Shown here one piece after another: positions 1 through 9,443 of a stretch of DNA of 64,000 nt (positions are counted from its first letter, which is position 1; each line of letters starts with the position of its first letter). The stretch comes from Stentor roeselii. Its lineage: Eukaryota; Ciliophora; Heterotrichea; Heterotrichida; Stentoridae. The DNA lies in the NCBI GenBank assembly GCA_006503475.1, contig RSEH01000175.1:36366-100365 (forward strand), written 5' to 3'. Both the position numbers and the translations under genes were made by a program. The notes beneath the pieces are model-generated. The model had not been told where the DNA came from. It saw only the letters and a program-made list of their open reading frames with translations, and ran no database searches.

Positions 1-283
1 AAATACTCATAAGGGTAGTTAAAGTAGAAGTAAATATCTCCTGATGAACTTACAATCAGCAAAATCAAAGTTATTTTCAATAAAAACATTTGTATTGCCT
101 GATGAAAAACTAGAAGTGTTGCACTAATCAACCATGTTGAGATGAGCCAAAAGGCGAAAGGAAATGATTGACTAAATAATTCTTACCAGTAGTATTCTGC
201 ATAAAGAACAAACTCAACAAACCAGAGCAGTAACCAGAATGTCAAAAAGTTCCTAAGTCTAAATAAATTTACGTGAGGCACAT
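1..283 (-). CDS. Partial multi-pass membrane protein, TB2/DP1/HVA22-like
   Basis: The gene reads leftward from ATG 283-281 and runs off the window at position 1. The frame opens only if two tiny introns are removed: 259-272 (14 nt) and 172-186 (15 nt, GTAAGAATTATTTAG). The spliced start is MCLTLRNFLTFWLLLW, followed by further hydrophobic stretches (FWLISTWLISATLLVF, MFLLKITLILLI). The pattern FLTFW, an acidic residue, then a PFAFWL block resembles the TB2/DP1/HVA22 (REEP/Yop1) hairpin domain, which shapes tubular ER; a clearer member lies at 29134-29556. An in-frame TGA lies upstream of this ATG with no other Met, so this is the best start. It follows the gene at 314-3055 on the same strand by 30 bp. 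The family call is tentative; that it is a spliced membrane-protein gene is more secure. Confidence 0.45.
259..272 (-). other. Candidate 14-nt intron
   Basis: On the minus strand this is GTAAATTTATTTAG, 14 nt. Removing it joins ATG TGC CTC AC to A CTT AGG AAC and opens the frame of the partial membrane protein; leaving it in gives a stop four codons after the ATG. The same 14-mer is removed at 47308-47321. The A before the acceptor keeps the usual five-base distance to the final G; the missing base is on the donor side. A one-base assembly error in a normal 15-nt intron would look the same. Confidence 0.5.
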
Positions 284-313
284 TTTCTTACGTAAGCTAT
301 TTATTCATATTAA

Positions 314-3055
314 TTAAACCGATGTATAAGTCTCAATTCTCGTCCTAAGCTTAGCAAGTTTCTTTTTGTTTGAAACTAAAGCATTTATTCCTTGAATCCA
401 CTGCTTGAATGTTATGTAGTCTTTTGCTATCACTTCTATTTGTTCATGTGACTTTAAAACAATGTTAAATGGGTAAAACATTCCGCCTTTTGACTGCTGA
501 ACTGCTGGAAGAAATACTGGAACCTGTTCACCTTCTGTGAAGTCTAACTCTTCATGGCCTTGTGACTGAAGCAGGGCTAGAGTTACTTTGGATACTTTTG
601 GATTGCAAAGTTGTTCAGTGTTGATTCTTAGGTCAAAACCGGGTTTCATCGGATGTTTCATTTCAATCTTTTCAAGAGACTTATGCAAAAAAATCTGTCT
701 CAAAGAGAACCCACAAGACTCAGGTGGCAAGTCTGCCAACGGGTCAAACTTTCTACTTTTATCAGAAATTTTTTTATAAAGTTCAGCTCCTTCTAACAAA
801 GGCATAATCCTTTCATAAAATGTTCTATCAACCTGACTTGCATTTTCCAGTCTGATCCTAAAATACTTCTTATTAACAATTCGATTTCTAGGCACTTGTA
901 CCCCTCTTCCAAGTAATTTCTGTGAAAATTCCAGATAATTCCCTTCAATGATTCCTCCTTCATCAGGAGCTTTGAATCCACTTCCCAAATATTCTTCCAA
1001 AGGACTTTTACAATTATCAATAGTTAAAGCACTAGCAACATCCCACTGATCAAGTTTCCTCAATTTCTGTTCATATTCTCCAATAAACCCGAGTTCTTTT
1101 TCAATTTCCTTGATAGCCTGTTCAAGTTCAATTTGCTGTTTACGAATAGAGACCTCTTCCTGTTCAATATTACTGATAATACTTGATATATTTGAATCAA
1201 AGTCCTTTAAATCTTTCGCAGCTCTTTCAACTCGAGCAGTGGCTTCAACGACTTTAAAGTTCATTTCATAAAGTTTCATTTCTTCAGGGTTTTTCGAGGT
1301 TTTTCTTAAATCTTGTAAAGAGCTGAGCATCTCAGCTCTTTTTCTTTCCAGTATCTTTTCAACCTCACTACTCAAGGCGAACTCTTCATTTGTGACTGAA
1401 GTAAGACTGGCCTTTAACCCTTCAGCTTCATTGCGAACCCTCTGAAGACTTTCCTTATAATTCAAAAAGTCTTCAGCGGAAACAGATTTTTCATCATTTT
1501 TCGCTGAAAACTTTTCATCCCAGGTCTGAATCGTTTCTTTCAGCATGTAAAGCTGGGCCTTTGAAGGACTAGGCACCAGGCCCAAGACTTTTAAAGACTC
1601 GCCCAGTCGAGTTTCTTCTTGTTGGAAGGAATCAAGTTGTTTTTCTAGTAAAAGTCGATCTTCAAGAAGTCCAGGTTTTGATGAAAGGGCTGAAATTATT
1701 TCATTGTTGAATTGGTCTTGTTCTGCTAGCTTCCGTGCAAGGTTTAAGTCAGAGAGGAACCCTTCTCGTTTTTCTAGAAGAGTAAGAAAGACTGTCATTA
1801 AACTTTCTAGTTTTTTGTGGTCTTTGTAGTTAATTGATGAGAATTGTGATTTGAACTCTTGCATTATGATTGAGTCTTGTACAACTTTTTCTAGGGTCGA
1901 AGAGGTGGAAAGAAGACTTGATGCTGAGTATTTCCAGGCTTTTATAGAAGCTACTCGAAGTTGGAAGATTTTTTCTGTTGTTTTAAAGGATCCTGGTTTA
2001 AGGTCACGGGAAAGGACAGGATTTGACTGGATTATTAAAAGTTCAGAAGATTGAGCAGACCATGAAGCTCTTAACCTTGCCTCTTCTTTTTCCATTACTT
2101 TTAACTGAATTCTTAAAATTTCTTCTTCAATGTTGAACCCTTCAACTGAGCTAACTTCTAAAACGACTTTTTCAATCGGGTCTGTTTTAAAAGTCTTTAC
2201 TTTTTCTTTCACTGCTTCTTCAACATTTCGAAGTTCTTCAAAACCTGGGCTTGCCAGGCACATTTTAACCATTTCATTTGAACATTGATTGATTTTCATG
2301 CGAGTTTTTTCGATTTGTTGGTCAATTGACTCGGTTTTCAGCTTGTTTAAAGCTAAACTACTGAGAACTGGGTCTTTTTGCTTCTTGAGCTTTAACATTT
2401 TTAAGATAAAGTCGTCTTCAGGCTCGTTGTATTCCAGTTCTTCTGCGAATTCGTATTCGATTAACTCGATTTGGGTCTCAAGGTTCTCTCGTTGCATGAT
2501 TGTCTCGGCTTTTGCTGCTGAACGGGAAATGATGTCTTCTAAAATCATCTTTAAAGTGTTTTCCATCCTTTCTTGCTCTTGTTGAAGACTTTTTAGAGTC
2601 TCGGATAAACTGCTGTGCTTTGATGCGATTTGAGAAAGTTGGTTCTCGATTGAGTTTGAACCGTTTTCGTAGAGGGTTGGATCGATTGAGACTCCGTAGA
2701 GACGGTCGTAGTTTTCAGAGAAGACTTGATACTCCTTGTTCACTCTTTCCAGTTCTTTCTCATAAACAGCAACCTGAGTCTGGTACTTGCCTCTTAAAGC
2801 TCTACTTTTATGTGTAGACTGTTTTTTCTGTGCAAGACTCTGCAATTTCTTCTGAATAGCATTAACAGCCGCAGTCATTTCATCCTTTTTCTGCTGATTC
2901 TGCGCCTTGACACTTGTCAGTTTTTGAATCAATGTATCCTTTTCACTGAGCTTAGAAGGAGAAGCTGGATTTTCAGGCACTGAGGCAAAAATTTGTTGTT
3001 TGATTTGATCGATCTCGATTTTGAGTGACTGAACTTTGCTCATTGGGTTCAACAT
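314..3055 (-). CDS. Long coiled-coil protein with C-terminal PH-like domain
   Basis: An uninterrupted 913-codon frame ending in TAA. Residues about 5-690 are rich in Glu, Lys, Leu and Gln with heptad character, indicating extended coiled coils. The last 200 residues are globular and end in a stretch (around FYPFNIVLKSHEQIEVIAK then FKQWIQGINALV) resembling the last strands and the Trp-containing helix of a pleckstrin homology domain. Inference: a membrane- or cytoskeleton-associated scaffold. The start MLNPMSKV at 3055 is six bases from the start of the divergent gene at 3062; a second Met four codons in (3043) could be used instead. No specific family is recognised. Confidence 0.8.
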   Translation of the reverse strand: MLNPMSKVQSLKIEIDQIKQQIFASVPENPASPSKLSEKDTLIQKLTSVKAQNQQKKDEMTAAVNAIQKKLQSLAQKKQSTHKSRALRGKYQTQVAVYEKELERVNKEYQVFSENYDRLYGVSIDPTLYENGSNSIENQLSQIASKHSSLSETLKSLQQEQERMENTLKMILEDIISRSAAKAETIMQRENLETQIELIEYEFAEELEYNEPEDDFILKMLKLKKQKDPVLSSLALNKLKTESIDQQIEKTRMKINQCSNEMVKMCLASPGFEELRNVEEAVKEKVKTFKTDPIEKVVLEVSSVEGFNIEEEILRIQLKVMEKEEARLRASWSAQSSELLIIQSNPVLSRDLKPGSFKTTEKIFQLRVASIKAWKYSASSLLSTSSTLEKVVQDSIIMQEFKSQFSSINYKDHKKLESLMTVFLTLLEKREGFLSDLNLARKLAEQDQFNNEIISALSSKPGLLEDRLLLEKQLDSFQQEETRLGESLKVLGLVPSPSKAQLYMLKETIQTWDEKFSAKNDEKSVSAEDFLNYKESLQRVRNEAEGLKASLTSVTNEEFALSSEVEKILERKRAEMLSSLQDLRKTSKNPEEMKLYEMNFKVVEATARVERAAKDLKDFDSNISSIISNIEQEEVSIRKQQIELEQAIKEIEKELGFIGEYEQKLRKLDQWDVASALTIDNCKSPLEEYLGSGFKAPDEGGIIEGNYLEFSQKLLGRGVQVPRNRIVNKKYFRIRLENASQVDRTFYERIMPLLEGAELYKKISDKSRKFDPLADLPPESCGFSLRQIFLHKSLEKIEMKHPMKPGFDLRINTEQLCNPKVSKVTLALLQSQGHEELDFTEGEQVPVFLPAVQQSKGGMFYPFNIVLKSHEQIEVIAKDYITFKQWIQGINALVSNKKKLAKLRTRIETYTSV

Positions 3056-3061
3056 TATTAT

Positions 3062-3337
3062 ATGAAAGTCAAGGTGTTTTCTTTAAGTAGGACAGAGAGA
3101 AAGGCAGGCCCAGTAAAGGAATTTGAGTATTCTAAAGAAAATTTTAAAAGATTGGCTAAAGAACTCAGCAGAAGTGAGTGCTTTGTTTATATTGACCTTA
3201 GTGGAGACTTGAGAATTATTGAAAGTTTTGAAGAGGTAGAGAAAATCGTTCGTGAATTAAGGAGTGTGGGACAGCAAAGTCTCGTTCTTATGAAGGAGGA
3301 TTTGGAAAAGTTTACTTTTTACTCGAATTCTTATTGA
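3062..3337 (+). CDS. Small conserved-looking protein of unknown function
   Basis: A 91-codon frame ending in TGA, the only TGA stop among the well-defined genes here. The product begins MKVKVFSLSRTERKAGPV and has an alternating charged/hydrophobic pattern that suggests a small alpha/beta fold. No signal peptide, membrane segment or known motif is seen. It lies head-to-head with the coiled-coil gene, with six bases between the start codons, and is followed by about 145 bp before the cNMP-binding gene. The next Met is near residue 77, so the start is not in doubt if the gene is real. It is on the lower size limit, but the tight divergent placement favours a real gene. Confidence 0.6.
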   Translation: MKVKVFSLSRTERKAGPVKEFEYSKENFKRLAKELSRSECFVYIDLSGDLRIIESFEEVEKIVRELRSVGQQSLVLMKEDLEKFTFYSNSY

Positions 3338-3482
3338 AAATTGCAGCCTTAGATTAAATTAACTGGATTTACTAATGATTAAGTAAGTAATAGGGTTGGA
3401 ATGCAAGTCTTAACACATCCACCTCTTAATACCTAGCACCCAAATAATAAATTCCCCACCAGCCTTCAACATATTTATAATA

Positions 3483-5376
3483 ATGCTGAGTCAAAAGCCT
3501 CAAGCCCTTCACAACCTAATCAACACCCTCCAGCTGCCTCCCCGCCTTCGTACCTCAAGCGACTTATCCGAGCTAATGGAAGCAACACGCGAAAGTGAAT
3601 TTTTCAAACGAATCTTAAAAGAGCTTCATTCAACTGACCTCCACCGAATCTGTTGCATGAACATGACACTAGAAGAAGCCTCAAAGCAATCCTCAATTTA
3701 CTCCATAGGCGATTCTTCTCAATGTTTATACATCGTGTTAAACGCCTCAGTAGTTCTAGACATTCCAAAACGTTTAAAAACATCGATAAGCATCCCTAAA
3801 GAGTTCCAACCGACGATCAAATCATTGAAACAAGCAGTGACTTCCGAGTCATTCTCCCACCTCGACGCCGACGAGCAGTCTTTAAAGTCCTTATTCGACG
3901 ACCTGATTTCCTGGGACTCTAAAATAATTGAAGACCTTCACATGTGCAGAAATCGTGACATGTCAGAAACAATTAACCCTGGAGAGTCTTTTGGCATTTT
4001 AGGAGTCTTTTCAGATAGACCTAGAAGTCACTCGGCAGTCGCTTCAGATAAGACTTTTCTTGCAGTTCTCACTCGAGCAGGTTTAAAGAAGTCACTTCAA
4101 AGTTACAATGAAAAGAAAATCAATGACAGAATTGAGTTTCTTCATAATTTGCCTCTTTTCGCTGCTTGGTCAAGAGTTTCTATTTCTAAGTTCTTGGACT
4201 TGATTTCACATGCGACTTACAAAGCAAGTCAAAAAGTATTCAAAGAAGGGGAAAATGCTGATTTCGCTATTTTTGTAATGAGTGGGGAAGTTAAATTAAC
4301 CAAAGCTCAAATCACGAATAAAAGAGTTATCGAGTCGGCGGAATTTGTTTCTAGTCCTGCAGGGCCTTTGAGACTTGGAAAGGCCAGAGAAATGATTGTT
4401 TCGAATCAGTTGCAACTTGTTGTGAAAGGAAAAAATGCGATTATTGGCTTTGATGATTTGACAAGCAAGGCTTTGATTAGGACTTATAGCTGCTTTTGTT
4501 ATAGCTCGAGGGCAGAGGTCTTAGTTGTTCCCAAACAGGTTTTTATTGATCGGGTCAATCGCCCTGAAAATTTGAACTATATTAAGGCTAAAACTTCTTC
4601 GGAAAATCTTTGGCTTAATGAAAGGGTTAAGGAAATCAACTCTGCTGATTTAAATATTGGTAGAATTGTGGATAATTCTCAGAGGGAACATTTTGAGGAG
4701 GTTCTCAGTTTACAGGAGGGAACTGGAAGTCTTAAACCTAGGCCCAAAACGAATGCGAGTAGGGCAAGGTTTAATAATTCTCAAATTGTTGTGAGAAGGA
4801 ACAGCATGACAGACCATCGAGTATTAAGTCCTCCAAGCACAACCTTCCATAAGCACCGTAACAGTTTCGCGATATCAAAGCCCTTAAAGCCAGTTCCAAA
4901 GCGTCCACTAAGTCGTTTACCTCCTCCAAACTTCCTATCAAGTTTCCGCAAGAAAAAATACGGAGAGCCCTTAGACCCGCCTTTCTTCACCTACTGTAAT
5001 TTTAATAAAAGTCACTAAAATGGTCGATCAGCCCAAAGCTTACTTCCGCAGAGCAGGTTTCGCTTTGCTTAAAGGATTTAACTGGACATACCTTCAATCA
5101 ACGACTCACATAATAATCGGTCGAAAGCCTTCAGCCTCTTCTTCCCAATGGCTAGTCGACTTAGACCTTGGTCCTTCAAAGTTCGTGGCAAGACAACACG
5201 CGTTAATAGTTTACAACTTTTCATCCTCCAGGTTTGAAATTCGATGTTTGACGCAGAAAGGACGGATTAAGGTAAATGGAAAGATTTACAAGTTTCAAGA
5301 CGGTGCCATTCCTTTAAAGCATAAGTCAGTCATTTCTATTCACAAGACAAGCTTTTTATTCATTTTGCCTAACTAA
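3483..5376 (+). CDS. Cyclic-nucleotide-binding plus FHA domain protein, spliced
   Basis: Exons 3483-4995 and 5012-5376 join through a 16-nt intron into 625 codons. Two cyclic nucleotide-binding-like segments are visible: one around SIYSIGDSSQCLYIVLNASV continuing to NPGESFGILGVFSDRPRS, and a second around VFKEGENADFAIFVMSGEVK. Neither shows the full PKA-type phosphate-binding cassette (FGELALxxxxxRAA); the first is closest. A Ser/Arg/Pro-rich linker follows, then a C-terminal FHA fold with IIIGRK, RQHALIVY and KVNGK in the expected order, predicting phosphothreonine binding. Unspliced, the window would hold two genes one base apart (511 and 118 codons); the splice consensus and reading through FTKMVDQPKAYFRRAG favour one protein. 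The stop TAA abuts the stop of the convergent FYVE gene. Confidence 0.72.
4996..5011 (+). other. 16-nt intron joining cNMP and FHA frames
   Basis: GTAATTTTAATAAAAG, 16 nt. Removing it shifts frame by one and joins TAC T to TC ACT AAA ATG, linking the frame from 3483 to that ending at 5376. Heterotrichs are known to have 15- and 16-nt introns. The acceptor here is AAG rather than TAG or CAG, so support is moderate. Confidence 0.6.
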
Positions 5377-5970
5377 TTATTTACTTGATAGTAAAGAATC
5401 TGATCGCATGAAAGAGTCAGAGTCAGTCCTTTTGATCACTGATTCACTTTCCTCTGTTTTTATTCGGTTTATTGGAGAAATGCAGTCTTCACAAATACGC
5501 TTTTCTTTTATATAACCTAAAAAGTTGAGAAGGGTTAAAAATCTGCAGCATTCAGAACAAAACTGCTCTCCACAGAAATGGCAGTGAAAAGATCTTCGAA
5601 AGTAAAAGTTTTTCGAACATTTCAAACATTTTGAAGAATTTTTCACCTCAGGTCGCATTGAAAGAGCTAAAAAACTCTTCCATGTTAAAAAATCGTTCAA
5701 ATCATCTAAAGTCAGAGTCCATTTTCGTGAATTGTTGAGAGCTAAAACGATTTCCATCTGAATAGGGTCAACCTGGTAGTACTTCACATCACTTTCAGGG
5801 TACTCTAGTTTGACCTGCTCGTTTAAAACAGTTAAAATTCCATCTTTTAAGCAAAACATCTGAAAATCTTCAGAAACTTGTCCTTCCTTTTCAGTCTTTC
5901 TTCGAATTCTTAGCTGAAGGTCTTGGGACTTGTTGAGTCTTTTATAGTGATTCAGATGATTGTTTCCCAT
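5377..5970 (-). CDS. PH-like plus FYVE-type zinc finger protein
   Basis: A 197-codon frame. Residues about 10-105 (KEGQVSEDFQMFCLKDGILTV through WTLTLDDLNDFLTWKSFLAL) look like a PH domain ending in a Trp-containing helix. Residues about 113-165 hold a FYVE-like finger: CLKC, FYFRRSFHCHFCGEQFCSECC, then RICEDC, giving eight Cys-type zinc ligands and a basic RRSFHCHFCG segment in place of the canonical R(R/K)HHCR motif. FYVE fingers bind PtdIns3P on endosomes; the altered basic motif makes lipid specificity uncertain. The tail is Ser/Asp-rich. The stop TAA directly abuts the stop of the convergent gene at 5376; the start lies 32 bp from the divergent HEAT gene. Confidence 0.8.
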   Translation of the reverse strand: MGNNHLNHYKRLNKSQDLQLRIRRKTEKEGQVSEDFQMFCLKDGILTVLNEQVKLEYPESDVKYYQVDPIQMEIVLALNNSRKWTLTLDDLNDFLTWKSFLALSMRPEVKNSSKCLKCSKNFYFRRSFHCHFCGEQFCSECCRFLTLLNFLGYIKEKRICEDCISPINRIKTEESESVIKRTDSDSFMRSDSLLSSK

Positions 5971-6002
5971 TCAATTATTCAATTTTCTTATATTCAACAA
6001 AG

Positions 6003-8543
6003 ATGCACTGTGACTTCATTCCTCCTGAAGATGACTTCAAAAATTTCAGCAAACAAGAAACTATTCAGTCGAAATTTTCTACTCCTTATAAAAGCAGCCC
6101 TTTCAAAACTCCGACTCGCACTCGACCCGCTAGTCAAGACTTGTCAGAGTCTTTTTTGAATTCGCTTCGGGTTCATAGCACTTCGAAGAAAATACTTAAA
6201 AATGTTTTGGAGCAGGAGTGGTCGGTTAATTCTTACTCCAAGAGCAAAAAACTTAAAATTTTAAAGAAAAATATTTCGAAATCGTCGAAAAATGAGGATT
6301 TAGATGAACGGATCCCCAGTCCAGACAGAAAACTCGTAAAGAAATTCGGTAACTACCGTCTAGAAAGTAACCCATTCGAAGAATACCTCGAAAAATTCTC
6401 AAATCACCTAGAAAACGTGAAAAACTGTGAATTTAACGGTTTAGAAGATCTCAACCCAGACGAACAAATGTTAAAATTACTATCCTACACAAAGAGTCCA
6501 TGTCGAGACCTGAAATACGGTGCAATTTTTTCCGTCTTTTTAATGATATCTGAGAATCCTTCTGAAACCCTTACAAGTTTAGTCCTAGAGACTGTTCTAG
6601 AACAACTAGAGACCTGGCAAGATGAAGACGACGAGTACCTCGAGTCAGTTTTATACCTAATCGGCTTTATCGGTACAACTCGTGCATCAATATTAAAAAT
6701 CCACAAAATCGTTGAGATTCTTATCCACGACGAGACTTCTGACATGGAAAAGATTCACCAAGCGTCTTTTTCCTGTTTATTTAATTTAGGAGTTGAAGGC
6801 ATCAAGTGTCTTGTTGACTTGGCATTGAGTGGAAGTCAATACTTGAAGCTCTGGATACTTCAAAGGCTTCTTTTAACTGAATTGATTCAGATCTCAGTTA
6901 TTGTCCCGGCTCTTATTCAGGATTTTCTTCATTCTCCGGGACAGGGACGTGCTTTGGCCCTTGCGGCTTTAAACCGAATGCTGGTCGTTGTAGGCCAAAG
7001 CAACTTTTTAGACCTTTTCCTTGACTCTCTTGTGAAATTTGATGAAAAAACATTCATCGCGTGTGTTGTTCGGTATTTTGGACTTCCAGGAGAACGTGCT
7101 TTGCATCTCTTAGTGAAAAAATCTGAACCTGCTGTTAAAATCGCAGCACTTCAGGCTTTGTCCTTGAAATTCAATGACCTTGGACAACAGATTCGCCTGG
7201 TTATCTGTGAAAATTCAGTTGAATCTGATGAAAACCTTCTTCCTGGAACATTTTGGAAGTACTCTGGTCCGGTTAAGTCGGCTTTTGAAACTTGTACTGA
7301 AAAGTCAAGACTTGAAGTTAATTCTCGTGATTTTTTAGCCATTTTGCAGAGATGGGTTAGGACTCGAACTAATGAAAATAAAGAAAGTGTGTTTCCGAAG
7401 ATACCGAAAGTTGGCAAGATGTTAAAAGACTCACAACTTTTCGACTTTTCCGAAAGATTTCGTATGAGAAACAATGTTTTATCAGTTTGTTCAGCAGTTT
7501 CTGACAATTCCAAAGATGTAAGAAAAACCGCTGTTTTTTTATTAGGACAAATGGAAATTCCTGATGATTTAAAAGTTTCAAAGTATATAAAAATCGCTTT
7601 GCAAGATACTGATAGTCTAGTAAGAGCCACAGCAGCAATGGTTTCTTCTCAACTTTGTATAACTTCTAAAGGAACTTTAGAACTTCTGCTAAAACTGCTA
7701 AAAGACAACTATCCCCAAGTAAGAAGCGCGGCCTGTGCCGCGCTTAGAGTAGTCGGCCAACAAAGTCCTAAAAGAGTTTTACCAGTTTTAATGAAACTTG
7801 TCAGAGAAGGAAGTGTAAGTCGTCAAGTTGTAGCTGAGAGCATCGTAGGACTTGGCAGTGATGGGCAGGTCTTACTCATCGATCTTCTTTTCAAGGAACC
7901 CCTCGGGAACCTAGGGCTTAGAACCTGCATCATTCGTGCTTTAGGAACTGCTGAAGTCCACACCAATGGAATCGACTTTGTAATTGAAAATCTTTTTAAA
8001 CTTGCCCAAGAAAGTACCCCTGCCGTTAGAAAAGCTGCATTGTTATCATTAAGAGAAATAAACATGCAAGCTAAGGATAAACTTGTTTATATGAAACCTG
8101 TGACACTTTTACCTTTATTTTTAAAACACTTGAAAGACCCTTCGAAGGAAATCAGGATTATTTGTCTTAAGGCTATTGTTGAACTGGGACCACAGGGAGA
8201 ACTGGTCTTGCTTGAAGCTTTTAGAAAGGACTCGAATTTTATCATCAGGGCACAGGCGGCGAAGGGACTTGGAATGGCAGGAGTCAGACATTTTAAAACT
8301 TTGATACTTGGACTTCATGATAATCATTTTTATGTCAGAAAAAATTCTGATAAAACTATCAGCAATTGTTTTTCTGTTGATTCTATTGTTAATGAGTTTG
8401 TTGCAAGTCCCATGCAAGCTCAGACTATTAAATGTGCGATAAAGGAAGTGCTGGCTTTACCTTATAAGATTTCTGATGCATGTGAAAAAATCTTAAGAGA
8501 TGTGCTTGAAGAGTTAAGTGTTGCGGAGAGATGCGGATATTAA
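6003..8543 (+). CDS. HEAT/ARM-repeat protein
   Basis: An 846-codon frame ending in TAA. The first about 130 residues are Ser/Lys/Phe-rich and probably disordered. From about residue 150 to 810 there are repeated two-helix units typical of HEAT repeats, clearest in the C-terminal half (DSLVRATAAMVSSQL, YPQVRSAACAALRVVG, TPAVRKAALLSLREI, SKEIRIICLKAIVELG, NFIIRAQAAKGLGMAG). Such solenoids are protein-binding scaffolds; ciliate members are often cilium- or basal-body-associated, but nothing here fixes the role. The start is the first Met after the divergent gap of 32 bp. No signal peptide or membrane segment. Confidence 0.85.
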   Translation: MHCDFIPPEDDFKNFSKQETIQSKFSTPYKSSPFKTPTRTRPASQDLSESFLNSLRVHSTSKKILKNVLEQEWSVNSYSKSKKLKILKKNISKSSKNEDLDERIPSPDRKLVKKFGNYRLESNPFEEYLEKFSNHLENVKNCEFNGLEDLNPDEQMLKLLSYTKSPCRDLKYGAIFSVFLMISENPSETLTSLVLETVLEQLETWQDEDDEYLESVLYLIGFIGTTRASILKIHKIVEILIHDETSDMEKIHQASFSCLFNLGVEGIKCLVDLALSGSQYLKLWILQRLLLTELIQISVIVPALIQDFLHSPGQGRALALAALNRMLVVVGQSNFLDLFLDSLVKFDEKTFIACVVRYFGLPGERALHLLVKKSEPAVKIAALQALSLKFNDLGQQIRLVICENSVESDENLLPGTFWKYSGPVKSAFETCTEKSRLEVNSRDFLAILQRWVRTRTNENKESVFPKIPKVGKMLKDSQLFDFSERFRMRNNVLSVCSAVSDNSKDVRKTAVFLLGQMEIPDDLKVSKYIKIALQDTDSLVRATAAMVSSQLCITSKGTLELLLKLLKDNYPQVRSAACAALRVVGQQSPKRVLPVLMKLVREGSVSRQVVAESIVGLGSDGQVLLIDLLFKEPLGNLGLRTCIIRALGTAEVHTNGIDFVIENLFKLAQESTPAVRKAALLSLREINMQAKDKLVYMKPVTLLPLFLKHLKDPSKEIRIICLKAIVELGPQGELVLLEAFRKDSNFIIRAQAAKGLGMAGVRHFKTLILGLHDNHFYVRKNSDKTISNCFSVDSIVNEFVASPMQAQTIKCAIKEVLALPYKISDACEKILRDVLEELSVAERCGY

Positions 8544-8648
8544 AAGTATTTAAATCTATTCATTGAGTTTTAATATTTTTATAATGAACACCTTATTAAA
8601 AACTTTAAAAATAAGTGAAAGTTTCAATAATCAAATAATTAAACTTTC

Positions 8649-9338
8649 TTAATTATTAGAAAATAACTTCCTCGGCTTTGGTGTCGAAGCTAAAAAGCGA
8701 TTCACAATAACTTCTTTACTAATAGCTTCATTCAACAAAGTAAAAGTATCAGGAAAAAGCTTTTTTTTATCCTTAAAACTTCTTGTTTTTGAAATCCTCT
8801 CTAATTTCTTCATAGAATTTTCATACATCCCTTCAACTCGTGATTGTTTTTCACAAAACATCTTTCCAGTGGGTGTTTCAATAACATGAAACTTAGGACT
8901 TTTATTGATTATTTGTTTAGTGTTCATCGGTTTAAGTCTTCTTAAAAGTTTTTTAAAAGCGACTCGATTTCTCTTTGCTTTTAAAGTAAGTGAATCGACT
9001 TGGTCCTCTTGTCTCAAATGAGACTCAACGAATTTAACATCAGTGTTGTAAGATTCGTGACTTGCCCATGGAAGCTTCGGAAGGTTGCAGATCAAAATTC
9101 CTCTTTTTAGTGAAGTGTGGTTTCTTTTCAAGCTTTCTAACTGAAAGTTCTTGAGTTTCTTCGCCTTTAGGATTTTGGATGAGTCGTTGTTGAAAGAGTT
9201 GTGAAGGGTTTGGAGCTCAAGATGTTTTATTGATCTTCTATCCAGGGTGTTGTAGTTTTTTTTAAATAGCTCTTCGACTTTTAGTTGAAGGAGTTTTCTT
9301 TTGAGGTCTTGATTTTCATATCTTGTTCTAATATTCAT
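8649..9338 (-). CDS. Basic protein of unknown function
   Basis: A 229-codon frame ending in TAA, beginning MNIRTRYENQDLKRK. The product is strongly basic, rich in Lys, Arg, Leu and Asn, with predicted helices in the first 60 residues. It has no membrane segment or zinc ligands. The C-terminus (FLASTPKPRKLFSNN) carries a TPKP motif that could be a proline-directed phosphosite. No family is recognised. It is convergent with the HEAT gene (105 bp between stops) and divergent from the hydrolase gene. Its length, clean frame and spacing support a real gene. Confidence 0.65.
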   Translation of the reverse strand: MNIRTRYENQDLKRKLLQLKVEELFKKNYNTLDRRSIKHLELQTLHNSFNNDSSKILKAKKLKNFQLESLKRNHTSLKRGILICNLPKLPWASHESYNTDVKFVESHLRQEDQVDSLTLKAKRNRVAFKKLLRRLKPMNTKQIINKSPKFHVIETPTGKMFCEKQSRVEGMYENSMKKLERISKTRSFKDKKKLFPDTFTLLNEAISKEVIVNRFLASTPKPRKLFSNN

Positions 9339-9443
9339 TGAATTACTTCGGTGAGTTAAAACATGATATTACATAGAGGTCGGTATTATGTATATAAGAA
9401 TATCTAGTAAATACATTTTATATTATTCTGGAACTAAGAGTTA

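Noticed and set aside
38-53. Further 13- or 16-nt intron in the partial gene (GTAAGTTCATCAGGAG on the minus strand)
   Set aside because: The frame is open without removing it and 16 nt would shift frame with no test possible at the window edge; left unresolved.
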